This document shows positions 39,500-52,049 of a stretch of DNA of 64,000 bases, piece after piece. Within the stretch, counting starts at the first letter, position 1. Each line of letters opens with the position of its first letter. Source of the DNA: Lichtheimia corymbifera B2541 (lineage: Eukaryota; Mucoromycota; Mucoromycetes; Mucorales; Lichtheimiaceae); contig JNEU01000632.1 in assembly GCA_000697475.1 (NCBI GenBank), forward strand, positions 1 through 64,000, read 5' to 3'. Under the pieces are notes generated by a model. The model ran no database searches, was not told the origin of the DNA, and saw only the letters and a list, made by a program, of their open reading frames with translations. The translations under genes and the position numbers were made by a program.

Positions 39500-41480
39500 A
39501 AAGTTTAGAGATAAATGCACTTTCTCGTTTTACATATGCCGAAAAGCAGGATGCTATATGACAAGTGGTGTTTGTTCTTTGTGAAGCAGGTTTGCTCTGA
39601 TAGAGCGGAAGATCCGCAAGGGTGTGCTTGTGCTACACAACCCATTTGCATGATACTTCACAATCAACAAAGACCACTTGCCATATAGCATCACGCTTTC
39701 AGCATATGAAAACACGTAAATGTGCCTACATCTAGGATTGGCAAGCGTGATTATGAATGATGATTCAAAAGGTGCGCTCAACCACGACGAGCAATATTAT
39801 TCTATGAAAGAACCCGTGTTTCATTGTAAAGTTTAGAGATACAGGCACCTTTACGTTTTCACATATGCTGTAAGCGTGATGCTATATGGAGAGTGGTGTT
39901 TGTTCATTGTAAAGCAGCTTTACTCTGATAGAGCGGAAGATCCGCAGGGATGTGCTTGTGCAACACAACTCATTTGCATGATACTTCGTAATGAAGAACA
40001 CTGCTTGCCATATAGCATCACGCTTTCAGCATATGAAAACACGTAAATGTGCCTGCATCTAGGATTGGCAAGCGTGATTATGAATGATGATTCAAAAGGT
40101 GCGCTCAACCACGACGAGCAATATTATTCTATGAAAGAACCCGTGTTTCATTGTAAAGTTTAGAGATACAGGCACCTTTACGTTTTCACATATGCTGTAA
40201 GCGTGATGCTATATGGAGAGTGGTGTTTGTTCATTGTCAAGTAGTAGGTAGAGCTGATAGAGCCGAAGATGCAGAGTGATGTGTTTGCGTAACGCAGCTC
40301 ATTTGCATGATACTTCACAATCAACAAAGACCACCTGTCATATAGCATCATGCTTTCAGCATATGAAAACACGCAAATGTGCCTGCATCTAGGATTGGCA
40401 AGCTTGATTGTGAAAGATGATTCACAAGGTGCGCTCAACCACGACGAGCAACTTTGCTCGATTGAAGACCCCACGGTTCATTGTAAAGTTTAGAGATACA
40501 GGCACCTTTACGTTTTTACATATGCTGTAAGCGTGATGCTATATGGAGAGCGATGTTTGTTCATTGTCAAGTAGTAGGTAGAGCTGATAGAGCCGAAGAT
40601 GCAGAGTGATGTGTTTGCGTAACGCAGCTCATTTGCATGATACTTCACAATCAACAAAGACCACCTGTCATATAGCATCATGCTTTCAGCATATGAAAAC
40701 ACGCAAATGTGCCTGCATCTAGGATTGGCAAGCTTGATTGTGAAAGATGATTCACAAGGTGCGCTCAACCACGACGAGCAACTTTGCTCGATTGAAGACC
40801 CCACGGTTCATTGTAAAGTTTAGAGATACAGGCACCTTTACGTTTTTACATATGCTGTAAGCGTGATGCTATATGGAGAGCGATGTTTGTTCATTGTCAA
40901 GTAGTAGGTAGAGCTGATAGAGCCGAAGATGCAGAGTGATGTGTTTGCGTAACGCAGCTCATTTGCATGATACTTCACAATCAACAAAGACCACCTGTCA
41001 TATAGCATCATGCTTTCAGCATATGAGAACACGCAAATGTGCCTACATCTAGGATTGGCAAGCTTGATTGTGAAAGATGATTCACAAGGTGCGCTCAACC
41101 ACGACGAGCAATATTACTCTATGAAAGAACCCATGTTTCATTGTAAAGTTTAGAGATAAATGCATATTTCCATTTTTGCATATGCTGAAAGCATGATGCT
41201 TTATGACAAATGGTGTTGTACGTTGCGAAGTATCATGTAAATGGGTTGTGTTGCACAAGCACACCCTTGCGGATCTTCCGCTCTATCAGAGTAAAGCTGC
41301 TTCACAATGAACACACACTACTTGTCATATACCATCATGCTTACAGCATATGTGAAAACGTAAAAGTGCCTGTATCTCTAAACTTTACAATGAAACATGG
41401 GTTCTTTCATAGAACAATATTGCTCGTCGTGGTTGAGCGCACCTTGTGAATCATCTTTCACAATCAAGCTTGCCAATCCT
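39500..41480. repeat. Satellite-like tandem array, 330-base period
   Basis: Units recur with matching points at about 39545, 39874, 40201, 40531, 40861 and 41191, that is steps of 327-330 bases. Units 40201-40530 and 40531-40860 are nearly identical, differing at only a few bases; outer units are more diverged. Within each unit, about 175-230 bases form an imperfect palindrome: CATATGCTGTAAGCGTGATG at one end and its counterpart CATCATGCTTTCAGCATATG at the other. Open frames inside are by-products of the repeat. Confidence 0.9.
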
Positions 41481-42040
41481 ACTAGATGCAAGCACATTTA
41501 CGTGTTTTCATATGCTGAAAGCGTGATGCTATATGGCAAGCAGTGTTCTTCATTACGAAGTATCATGTAAATGGGTTGTGTTACGCAAACACATCCCTGC
41601 GGATCTTCGGCTCTATCAGCTCTACCTACTACTTGACAATGAACAAACACCACTCTCCATATAGCATCACGCTTACAGCATATGTAAAAACATAAAGGTG
41701 CCTGTATCTCTAAACTTACCCTGCGCCATCGTCCACTACCATTCTGGAACTTGGTCAGGCCGTGGGCCTCGACATGCTGGTCAACTCCATTCAAATAAAA
41801 ACCATACGCTTCATATAAAAATCTGAAATGGGAGCGTCCGATCGATCAACGGACACATCTATATGTAGGGTGGTCGGCCCAGGACATTGAGATTGCCCAT
41901 TTCGCACCTGAAAGTTTCACACAAGATGCTCTTGGACACGCTGATCAACTTTGTTTTCATAAATACCCAACGCTTGATTGTAGAATTTTGAGTTACAAGT
42001 GCCTTTATGTTTTTATCCTGTTTGCTGCAAATGGATGGCG
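41480..42040. repeat. Inverted and diverged end of the repeat block
   Basis: After about 41390 the unit orientation switches: the GAGCAACTTTGC-type core now appears as its reverse complement. From 41715 to 42040 the cores resemble the left part of the inverted repeat (GATCAACTTTGTTTTCATAA type). Confidence 0.75.
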
Positions 42041-43162
42041 TCGATAGCACTAAAAGCAAGATGAATCATTGAGTGGAATGGCACACACACACATCTTTGA
42101 CAAGGTGGTGCCCAAATGAATGGTGAATGTATTTATGAAGGTAAACGTAAACAACATCCAATAAATTATGTGTATGATAATTAATGGTCCCATATTACGC
42201 TTGGATCGGGGTCGACCTGCATAAACCGAAATAATTCAAAGCGGATAGACATGACAGTAAGGCATATATTGATGGTTGGTCACTCGGCCTGAAACTCGCT
42301 TTTGCACTTGGGGACAACCTACTCTCTACCTTAATAGAGCATGCATATATATGTCTATAAGGTTGATAAAGGAATCGCCTTTATTTGGATAAGCTATAAT
42401 CTAGAGCATAACTGGATTAAGCCGGTACACACATAAGAGGAGGTGGATAATAAAAAGTGATGCTTGCTTCAAGCTATGTCACCATGGTTGTCTTTATCGT
42501 CGTCATTATCATCATCATCATCATCATCGTCGTCGTCGATGAGAATTACTCAAACACAAATAGAAAAGAAATGGCCTTGTATGCTTCCTTTTGAACGCCG
42601 TGGGGATATGAGCAATCACAAGCAACATCATCTTGCCAAGAGAAAGGCAATCCATTATACCATCAAGCTCACCCTTGGTAAGTGCCAAGGATGATCACCA
42701 TCTATGAAATGGTTCATTGTTACTTTGGGTTCATTATCTTTTGTGTGGATCCTTTGCGGAACGTGTGATTATCCATTGCATCTTTGGTAAACATTGACAT
42801 GAAGAACGCACTTCGAATGTGTCACAACATCCAAGGCGCATGTTGACCTTAATGGAAGAATAAATAAGCTATTTCTAGGATGCATGATAATGTCATTGAT
42901 TGTCACACGCAACACACACACACATTTCATTCATTATGTTTATCTCTTTTAGGAACCCACCCAATCCCGATACATTATGATCCATGAACAATGAATGATC
43001 CCGTGATTATTACCGCAGTTTTGTAAAAAAAAATGTATTTGACAATCCCAATGGAGGAGATTATTGTTGGAGGAGGAATGCTTTTGCTAGTCGGTGATAG
43101 TCTAGAAACTTCTAATCTTGGGGCAATAGCAAATAAAGGCGTGGGATGTATTGGCGATGCGT
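42041..43162. other. Intergenic stretch with a (CAT/CGT)n tract
   Basis: A short triplet repeat lies at 42496-42540 and CA repeats near 42910. The open frame across the triplet repeat encodes mainly Ser and is not supported as a gene. Confidence 0.5.
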
Positions 43163-43820
43163 TTAGCAATCGAGATAGCCCTTGCCCTTGTAACCCTCGG
43201 AAGAGATACCAGTGATGGGGTTGCTGTTTTGGCTCTTCAAGTACTCGTTGGTCTTTTCTTGCCATTCGGGAGTCATGGTGTGGGGCTTCTCACCTGGGTA
43301 TCATTGAAAAAGATAAACATCATCAGTTCCATATCCTTACAAACCCATGCTCTCCGAAAAGAAAAAGAAAAAAACTTGACACTTACCACCGTTGGCACGG
43401 ATGACATAGAAGAGAGCGGCAGAGGCAGTCAAAACACCGGCAACACCAGCGAAGACCTTGCCGTTGTGACCAGGACCGTTGACGGGAGTACGGGGACCAT
43501 GAGGACCGAAAGCAACATAGTCTAGAAAAAACACAACGCGTGTCAGAATTCCACATTATGCAAAATTCAATCGAGATTCTCGTCCATCGAGGTCAATACG
43601 AGACAATTGACTTACAGGCAGCCTTCTTTTCGTCGAGAGACAAGACCTTCCAGTCACCCTTTTGGGCTTCCTCAAGTTGCTTAGCAATGGAGTTTTGCTC
43701 GGCAGTGGAAAGAGTGGTCCAGCGAGATTCGAGGTTCTGAACAGCAACGTTGGTGGAAGCGTTGCGACGACCGATAGCATGAGCGCAGGTGGGAGCACGA
43801 GTAGCAATAGCACGGAACAT
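43163..43820 (-). CDS. Cytochrome c oxidase subunit IV (yeast Cox5 type)
   Basis: Nuclear-encoded inner-membrane subunit of respiratory complex IV. Three exons (43820-43616 and two more, joined at KAAY/YVAFGPHGPR and RANGG/GEKPHTMTP) end at YLDC. A mitochondrial presequence (MFRAIATRAPTCAHAIGRRNA) leads into the family core RWTTLSTAEQNSIAKQL, GDWKVLSLDEKKAAYY and VAFGPHGPRTP, followed by one membrane span (VFAGVAGVLTASAALFYVI) and a short intermembrane tail with WQEKTNEYLKSQNSNPITGI. Homologues Cox5a/b and COX4 share this layout. All landmarks are present. Confidence 0.93.
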
Positions 43821-44145
43821 GTTTATGAGAGAGGGGAGAGAGAGAAGGAAATTACACCAAACAAACACAGCGGACCTGAATATTCGTGTGTGTTGTCTGT
43901 TTGACTGGGCCCAGCAAGCGGTGGCTTGATGACGTCCTCTTGCTTGTGAACCCCCTATCAATCATCGATGCCTTATCATACACATTCATTTATATACACA
44001 CACATAGATATATATATGTAACTCCAAGGATCATAAACATTATAAATGTTGTTTTGTTTATATTGGTTGTCACGGTGATGAAATATAAGGATATACACAA
44101 GTATGATGTTGGTAGTAAACAAAAGAGGATCAATGCATAAATGGT
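43821..44145. other. COX5 upstream region and 3' end of the next gene
   Basis: 325 bases, AT-rich with TATATATA near 44009. No other gene seen. Confidence 0.5.
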
Positions 44146-44556
44146 CTATTTCTTTCCAAAGAGCTTGAAAGGCGAATTTTTGGTACCCAAAGAATTAAGA
44201 AGACGTGAGTAATAGTTGGGATTGCTTGCAGGCGAGAGAATCGTGTCAGAAAGGGGATACTATTGTATTATAACCATCAATACATATGTCATTATCATCC
44301 TCCATCCCTTTTTTACCTTGTTCTTAAAGTCATTGTTGAGTAACTTTTCAAGAGCTACAAGTTGTTGCTGAGCATCCTTAATATCAAAAGGTTCGTGTTC
44401 GTTTTCAAGTGGTCGTCGAAAGGTTTCTTCTACTCGTTGTGCTAGCATTTGCTTCATATCTCTCCGTGGTCGCACTTTATCTGCAGGCCAGTCTCTCACA
44501 AGCCGAAGGTAATTTCTATACAATGCATGGATCTCGGCACGCGCTGGCGTTGACAT
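44146..44556 (-). CDS. Complex III assembly factor, UQCC2/Mnf1 type
   Basis: Exons 44556-44317 and 44259-44146 give 117 residues. The sequence YRNYLRLVRDWPADKVRPRR, MLAQRVEETFR, LEKLLNNDFKNKYPLSD and SPASNPNYYSRLL matches UQCC2 homologues (related to yeast Cbp6), mitochondrial proteins needed for cytochrome b synthesis and ubiquinol-cytochrome c reductase assembly. The end is basic (KLFGKK). The ALYRNY start superficially looks like an LYR motif, but the downstream pattern fits UQCC2 better. It lies on the same strand as the COX5 gene, 325 bases upstream of it. Confidence 0.8.
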
Positions 44557-45003
44557 GTTGAATTGGAGTAGAAAGAGACACACACACACACGGAATAGGT
44601 GCAAGAGAAGAGTGGCTTGCGACGTTATCAATTATGAGCGGGGATCAATGGTGAGCCAATAGTGGAGTTGCATGGCATCATGCATGGATGTATAAATCTT
44701 TTGTATCCCAATAAAGTATATGAAAAAATATAAGTTTACGTACATGCATGTATGAGTGTGTGAATTTTCTGACTGGGGGTCATTGCATGTAACTTACGTT
44801 CTGAGAAGGAGGGCGCAGTAAATATAAAAGAAGTGGGTGGTGTGTGGGTGAGTTGCATGTATGGAATGGTGGGACAAGTGTCGCGGTCTTTGTAGCCCAA
44901 ATGCAACCCGCATGATCCCCACCACATCCTCCTTAAATAGCCCAATCTGGTCCTGCAAAACTCGCTGATAATCTTTCTTTCTTTCTTTTCTTCTCCTTTT
45001 CGC
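44557..45003. other. Divergent upstream region
   Basis: 447 bases between the UQCC2-like gene and the F-box gene, with CT-rich sequence (44970-45000) just before the F-box ATG. No gene seen. Confidence 0.5.
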
Positions 45004-46274
45004 ATGCTGTTTCAAAGCCTTCCAATCGAGGTGTTACATACCATTTGCCATTATCTCACAGGTCCAGATATTACAAATCTAAGCAAGGCACGCGATCCTT
45101 CTTTTTTTCTTTTTATACTCTTTTGGTTGACGACGTACTTTTCATTCGGCTCTACGCTAATCTTAACCCACAGTGCAATCAAGCATTATGGGTGGTGTTG
45201 CAAGACGAGTCGCTATGGGTACAGCTGACGTGCGACAGATTCCCTTCCGCGTATGCATCTATTCGTACCGATCAGCGTCAAGACCATGACGACAATAATA
45301 AGCTTCAAAAGAAAAATTGGCAAGATATATACATGTCAAAAGGTAGACATGGCAACGACTCGTATCCATGGTCACTCACACTCTATATACATAGACTCGT
45401 TATCCATCTCAGCTGTGAATGACATGTCGATAACCAACGCAAGGTTACCGTTTTGGCGTGTTGTGGGTACCAAAGAGAGCCGATACGGTGCCATTGCAAA
45501 GCTATATTCAATTTGCATGCTGGATGTAAGTATGGGTGTTGGAGATACAGCAACCATGTTGAATATCCGGGATATTATAGATAAGAGGGAAAATGGAAGG
45601 TGTACCCAAAGGTCGATATCGGATACAGTGGCGTATGCGGTTTACCTTGTCTGCACAATGGAACGAGTCATTAGATTTCACAGCGCATGTGGGAAATGAG
45701 GTAAATCACCAAACAAACAAGGTTTTTCATGTATACATCATTCCTAATGGCGTCGATCCGTCGTATATTTGACAGGCAACGCCAACACTCACTTACACGA
45801 CGCCAACCGACTTTTATGCTCGACAAGATATACTCACGAATACTTGGATATGCATCACTCTTCCTTGCGAGCTTGTTGTGAATAATCGTTATGATACAAT
45901 CACCCTTGTACACGGAAAAAAGACCAATTTTTGGAAATCTGGGATCGTAAGTAGTATAGTGATAATATGAAATGGGAGGAGGAGAGGTTGATTTGAATGC
46001 ATAATACACCGCCATTTTACAGGAGATCGATTGGGCCCGGCTTGTACCATCCACCCAAGTACAAGACAAGGGCTTAGTTCTTGAACATGAATACAAGCAT
46101 TGGCATCTAGACAGAAAAATTACATCCACTACCACCTATTCATGTATGGTAAAGTTTATCTGCCTTTACCTGTTCCACATGACATCAGATTCACATCAAG
46201 CGTATATAGCGACGCCATCTTGGTTCCACAAACTTCTGAAGCAATATTTATGGGAGTGGATCAATACCACTTGA
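45004..46274 (+). CDS. F-box protein with a PP2-like C-terminal region
   Basis: Six exons (45004-45087, 45174-45342, 45413-45525, 45581-45700, 45776-45946, 46023-46274) give about 302 residues. The F-box is at the N-terminus: FQSLPIEVLHTICHYLTGPDI, then CNQALWVVLQDESLWVQLTCDRF. Downstream KLYSICMLD, VPKGRYRIQWRMRF, LPCELVV and NFWKSGIEIDWARLVPS resemble the phloem-protein-2-like sandwich seen after F-boxes in plants and some fungi, which may bind glycans; that is inference. Intron 1 appears to be GC-AG (GCACGC..CCACAG), because no GT donor joins the two halves of the F-box. The last exon is open in a second frame beyond 46115, so the C-terminus is less certain. Confidence 0.7.
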
Positions 46275-46508
46275 CACGTGCCCGTTGCAATAAAGCAATT
46301 ACGGATCAACATGTATATATACATATATACCTCACCTCGTCATTCAATTTACAGAGACTATGTACTATATCTCCAAGTAGGTTTATTGTATATATGGAAA
46401 AGAGAAGAGAGAAAGTGAGAGAAAATGGTACAAAGGAATGCATTGCGATGGTATATCTAAAACAACAATTTTCACAATAATAAGAGGGGGTGGATGAATG
46501 GGGATCAT

Positions 46509-49500
46509 TTACTGATGATGAAGCGGAGAGGATTGGAAAGATTGATGTGAAGGAAATCCACTGATACGAGACATGTTTTGTGGTCCTCCTCCTAGTGGCG
46601 GTTGTGGTGGTGGTGCCATAAATGATTGATGAGATTGTGAATGAGGCAGCGGTGGTGGCGGCGGTTGTTGTGATGACATGACACTGGAAGAGTAATGACC
46701 ATGGGATCCTGGATTATTGAAACCAGTGGTGTAATAGGTATATCCTGAACGAGCTGAACCCCTGGATCCAACCGATGCATTGTCGTCATAGTAATCACCA
46801 CCTGGAGGAGGAGGAGCACCGCCATGGTGATATTCATCCATCATCAATAATCCTTCTTCATATTGCTGCCAAGTGGCCACTGGAATCATGCTTGGATCAA
46901 ACTTGCCCTCGTCAGCAATCACCTTTTTCTTTTGTCCCTTTTCACCAACGACGACACGCGTGTTGCCCCAAGAGAAATCATCAAAGTGCCAATAAGAGTA
47001 GATTGGGATAAGGAACGAGAATACTGGGATAGCACAAATAGACACCAACATCCATACAATATGCTCCCACTTGCGATGCAGCAAAAAGATGACAGCTTGC
47101 AAGCCATACACACCGGCAATCGTGATAATGGTCATCAGAGGGACACCACTGGGCGATGTTGCCAATGAATAAATAAGGTACACCAAGTAACCGACAATAG
47201 CTGGCTGTGCAAGGGTGCTGATCAAATCCAAAATGACAATGAAACGCATGGAGAAGCAGAGGAAACCACAAAGTTGATTCAAATGGATAAGTTCACCCAA
47301 ATTGTGGATTGTTGAATTGATCCATCGTCGACGTTGTGATACGAGAACGCTCCATTGATCTGGTGCGTTGGTGAAGCACTTGGCATCAGGAGTGAACTTG
47401 GTCTTGTAGGTTGGGAAATGCTTGAGGATCAATGTTGTCAAATAACGATCTTCACCAAGGAATAGCAAATTCTTCTTGTGTAATGTGTCGACATTGTTGA
47501 TTTGATAATCTTCAATGACTGTATTGGAGATCAATAATGGCAGGTTCTTGGTAGCTGATCGAATACGGTACATGGAAAAGCATCCAGGCAAACATGTGAC
47601 CGTACCAAAAAGTGACTCGAAGGCCTTGATCAAGTAATGCGAAATGAAGTATTCGTACACCTGAATCATTGTCACCCAACTGTCGTTTCGATTGAGAATC
47701 TGCGTTTCACCGCACAAGCCGATAATACGTGAATCATCAAGGAAGCATGTCACCATACGACTAAGACCATCGCGTGTCACTTCGGTATCAGCATCGACCA
47801 TGAGCACAAATTCGTAATAGCTCGGATTAACACCAATGACATTCTTGATCTGGTGATACATTTCCAATTCCATAGGTGTCATAGGAGCATTGTAATGGAC
47901 CTTGTTCAAGAACCGCATCAACACCAATTGTGAATCACGTTTGCCACGGTTGCCAGGCTTTTGTCGCTCGCTCGGCTTGCCAACCTTGGCCACCATCACA
48001 TAGGGAACCACGTGACCATGCACCTCGTATAAACCAGCATAGACCTTGCCCATGTTATGCTGCTTGGCACCTTGACCCACTGACAAGAAAGACAAAGGCT
48101 CTGGATCAACATAAGGATCAACGCCCAAGATATCCAAAACAATCCGTGGTGTGGGTCGATCATTGCCACCACCGACAATCATGCCATCACAAATGATAAA
48201 GAGCAGCTTGCGTTTGTCGTCGTAGTTGAGCATGGCAATGGAATCAATGGTACGTCGAATCGAGTCTTCATCTTCTGTGTAACATGGCACCTGGCAAATC
48301 ACAAACTTGTCATGCAGTTCAGGTTCGCCTGTGCTACCAAATTGCAACGCTGCCAAAAACTTGAAGACAATGACCAAACAAAGAAGCACCGTGACAATGA
48401 GCAAAAGATATTCTGCAAAGATACATTTTGCTGAATCTCGATAATCGATCGTGCCAGCGTAAAACAAGTTGCGCAAACACACCCGTTGCATCAATCGAAC
48501 ATCGTCAGCCAAATCAAGTTGATTCCATGCGTCTGTGATATCCGTGCCTGAGTGGTTGGTAAACAAGCCCACCACATTTTCATCCATGAAATCCACACTC
48601 GCGTTTCCACCGCCACCGCCACCTTGACCATTGGGAGGAGTTAAAGTCATAGCACCGCCTTCTGTATACATGGTAAGGTCAAAGACGTCACCCTCCAAAA
48701 CAGCCCATTTGCGTGTTGTCATGACACCATGGACGTTACTGATCATGCTAGCTTGGCTCGTGAGATCCTTGTGGGTGTATGCCATGTCGCCCTTTTTGTA
48801 GTTTTTGCGCAGATACGTCAGCTTTTCATAGTACCAATCAGGTCGAAAATCATCGGTGTTGGCTCTGAAGTCATGGAAGCGAGCGTTGTTGTCAATCAAT
48901 CCAAGCGTGTAATTGAGGCCAATATAGGGTGATACTTCGCCAGTGGTACCTTGACATACAGCGGATACTTGCACCGGGAAGAGATAAGAGACGTCGGTAC
49001 CACTATAAGCCAATACACCATTCTCAGGAACCACACCACTTGCAAAATGACGGGGTGCAAAAGTTGTCAGATCAAACACTTCACCACGGATGGCAACGAG
49101 ACCATTGTCAGGACTGCTGTGTGCTTGTAACTCGGCTGGAGAATAGACTTGTTGAGGAGGACAGATGATTTTGCCGAAACCAACCAAAAACCAGACAATA
49201 AATGCGGAAAGCAAAAAGATGAGCATGCACAAGGCAAGCTTCTCACGCCATGCCATCCTCACATCCTTGCGTTTCATGCCACCAACCCACACAAGGCATT
49301 TGCTAGGTATCCACCACGTCAAGAACCAAACAAAGGCCACCCAGCGTTTGCGTGCACCTGATGTTTCTTGTGCCTCTTTGGGCTCTTCGACATATTGTGG
49401 TTCAGCCATCATGCGTTGGAAATCAAGATATCCAGAAGCACTCGATGTCAAGCCATCGGAACCTGCTTGCGACATGCCGCCTTGATAATCGCGTTCATCA

Positions 49501-52049
49501 TCCGATACAAAAGATCGCTGATCATCAGAATACACTGACATGGTTCCACCAGGAGGTCCATGGGGTGGCATGGGTAATCCAGCAGCAGCAGCATTGGCAG
49601 CTAATGTTTGCCGAGAAGAAGAATAATGAATGTCACCGGGTATCATGCCAGCATCTTGCATCATGCGTTTCTCTTCCTTTTGTCGCCTTTGATCTTCCTT
49701 CTCCAGTGTGCGTAGCTGGTCTTCCAATTGTCGCCAAGATGTCTCATTCATGAATATCTACAATAACTATCATTAGAGCCATCTTCTTTGTCTTTGTATT
49801 TGCAACTTACCCTGCTGTCACCGATCGCTACTTTAGTCCCAAGCCAACCAAAAATAGCTGATGCTGCTTCACATTGTTCTCGTGGATCACGTGATGGGTC
49901 GACACCTGCTGCCTGCAAGGTGGATGCATAGCGTTCGCAAAACTCGTCGTGGAAATAAGACATGGTATATCCTGTTTGCATTCGATCTGCAATTTGAGCT
50001 AGGCCAAGTGCTCGCACCTGAGAACGGACACGTTGTGGATCAAACATGTTGGGAGCTTGTGCATCGGAAGGTCTTAGACAAAAGATAAACCATGGTGTTG
50101 TCTCATCGAGTGTTGTCATCAAATCATCCAAAGAAGATCGCAATTGCGAAAGAGCCATAGCCATTTTACGCTTTGATTTGCTGTCAGCAGCACTTTTTGT
50201 TTCAGACATGGCATCCGAAGCAGCTGTTGTTTCCTGGTTCCTATTGCGTCGTGTGGATTTGGAGCGTCGCATGGATGGTGCACGTAGCGGCTGATTGCTT
50301 TGTTGTGCATTGAGGATAGCGTCGGCTTGCTTGGGATGATTTTCAGTTTGCACGCTTTGATCAGCAAAAAGACCCACCAGGAAAGAATTGTACGATTCAG
50401 GAAGTTCCTCGTTGCCACGAAACAATGAAACAAAGTCCGGGTTGAGCGCATTGTTGTTGCTTTCCAAGAACCCAAGTGGGTTGTAACCAACTTGTCCAGA
50501 GTAATGTTGAATAGCAAACATTTGCATGCCTGACATGGCCGTCTTGATAGCAAACGAGTCGTGGTTGGCATTGTACTTTGAAAATGAATCAAACATGTGT
50601 GCGTCGGTACCGCGAGTGGATGATTTGCTGTGATGGTTGATGATATCCACAAGACCATGTTTGGGTCGTTCCATAAGCTCGACGCATGGCACATTGTTGT
50701 AATATGGAACATCGGGTACGTCGAGGCCATCTGATCGATAATCGTTGACATCCGTCTCGAATAATTGGCGAAGCATGTAATTGTGTAGTCGTTCATGAGC
50801 AAAGTTGATACAAAAGCTGTCAAATGATGCAATGTTGTAATAAGTATGTGGTGCGGGCAAGTCGAGAATGCCAATGACGTTGTCGATGGTATCACTGCAT
50901 AGCTTGGTGTTGATTTGTTCCACGATCCAACTGAATAGCAATGAATATAATGCGACGACTAATTCATCACGTTGCTCTGATGCTTGTTCAGCATTCAAAA
51001 TGACTGTGGTGACATCCTTTTTGATCATCTTTGTCTTGTAGGTGAACACATTCATCAAGGCACCCGGATCGACACCAAGAAAGTCCGCTACAAGCTCCAA
51101 TAAATCTGTGTTCCTGACAGAGGCTGCTTCTTCCATGTTGTTGTCATCCACAAATTCGAGATCGCCCAAGTGCAATAAGCATGCAAGTAGCTGCATAATG
51201 CGTGCCTGATGTCGTTTTCCAATACCCAATGATCGCATGGCTCGTTTGAGTGACTCGTATCCCTCCGCTTCCGATTCATGTGCCAATCGATTCAGATAGG
51301 GATGTGCTGTAGTGTCGTTTAATCGCAAGATGGATTTCTCTTCTGCAGTGGCACCTGCCATCAAGTAGTAGAATGCATGAAAGTTCTCTTCACTTGCAAC
51401 TCGTTTGGTGACGCGCTTCTTTTCAAACAAATAATTGACTGTCTTGGCACCTGACATCCTTCCACGCTCATTGAATTGAAGTTCCAAATATTTCCCAAAT
51501 CGAGATGCATTGCTGTTGAATGAGGTGGCAGCATTTCCAAAAGCTTCGAGAACAAATTGTGCATGCATCACTTGGGTTTGAAGCTTGGATTCTTTCTTGT
51601 GAGTGGTCAATGCAATCAAATGTTCCAGAATGGATCGCGTAGCTTCAGTCTTCCCGCTACCCGTGTCACCACTAGTATACAAACCTGTCAGCCCCTTTTC
51701 TTCTCTTTATAATAAATCACGTGCCCTACCTAAGGATGATACTCTGGTCGATACCCGTTCTTCGCATATGGAGATAAGCTTGGTTGGCAAGTTGGAATAC
51801 GTGAGGTGGCAGCGGCTCAATATTCTCGGTCATGATCTCCTTGTATTCTGCAACATAGTCTGATGACGCCTTGGAGGCTGGAGTGTCCTTGTATGGGTTG
51901 AGGGCGACAAGAATGGAATCGTTGATGCGAGTGTAAATGCAGTCGTTCTCGAATCGGACTCTGAGCGTGGCCGTGATGGCGTCCTCTGTGAGTGTTGTCA
52001 GCTGTGTGAGATCAGGGACATCTTGGGCCTTGGTTTTTGGTTTGCCCAT
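46509..52049 (-). CDS. Chitin synthase with myosin motor domain (class V/VII type)
   Basis: Membrane enzyme that makes cell-wall chitin from UDP-GlcNAc. Exons 52049-51730, 51671-49811 and 49757-46509 give 1,809 residues. The N-terminal myosin-like motor (about 1-700) keeps the P-loop GDTGSGKTEA and a switch I-like NSNASRFGKY, but switch II is unrecognisable (ILDLPAPHTYYNIASFDSF). Next come membrane segments, a cytochrome-b5-like region (GEVFDLTTFAPRHF) and the chitin synthase core: QVPCYTEDEDSIRRTIDS, VLMVDADTEV, GEDRYLTTL and the catalytic QRRRW (SQRRRWINSTIHN). Further C-terminal membrane spans follow. The tail is Gly/Pro/Ser/Gln-rich, and I do not see the DEK_C domain usual in this class. 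In filamentous fungi this class serves polarised growth at hyphal tips. Confidence 0.95.

Noticed and set aside
39500..41480. CRISPR-like array
   Set aside because: The units are 330 bases with no short repeat/spacer alternation, and the host is a eukaryote.
39203..41794. Many similar open frames of 60-100 codons in the repeat block
   Set aside because: They follow the repeat period and occur on both strands of palindromic DNA; most lack coding-like composition, so they are by-products of the repeat.
42464..42694. Ser-rich frame across a triplet repeat
   Set aside because: Its length is mainly due to the (CAT/CGT)n repeat; no family or promoter signal.
46100..46480. Second open frame after an A5 run in the F-box gene, suggesting a one-base deletion
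   Set aside because: The first frame stays open to a stop at 46272-46274 with all earlier exons in phase, so a deletion is not required. cDNA would settle it.
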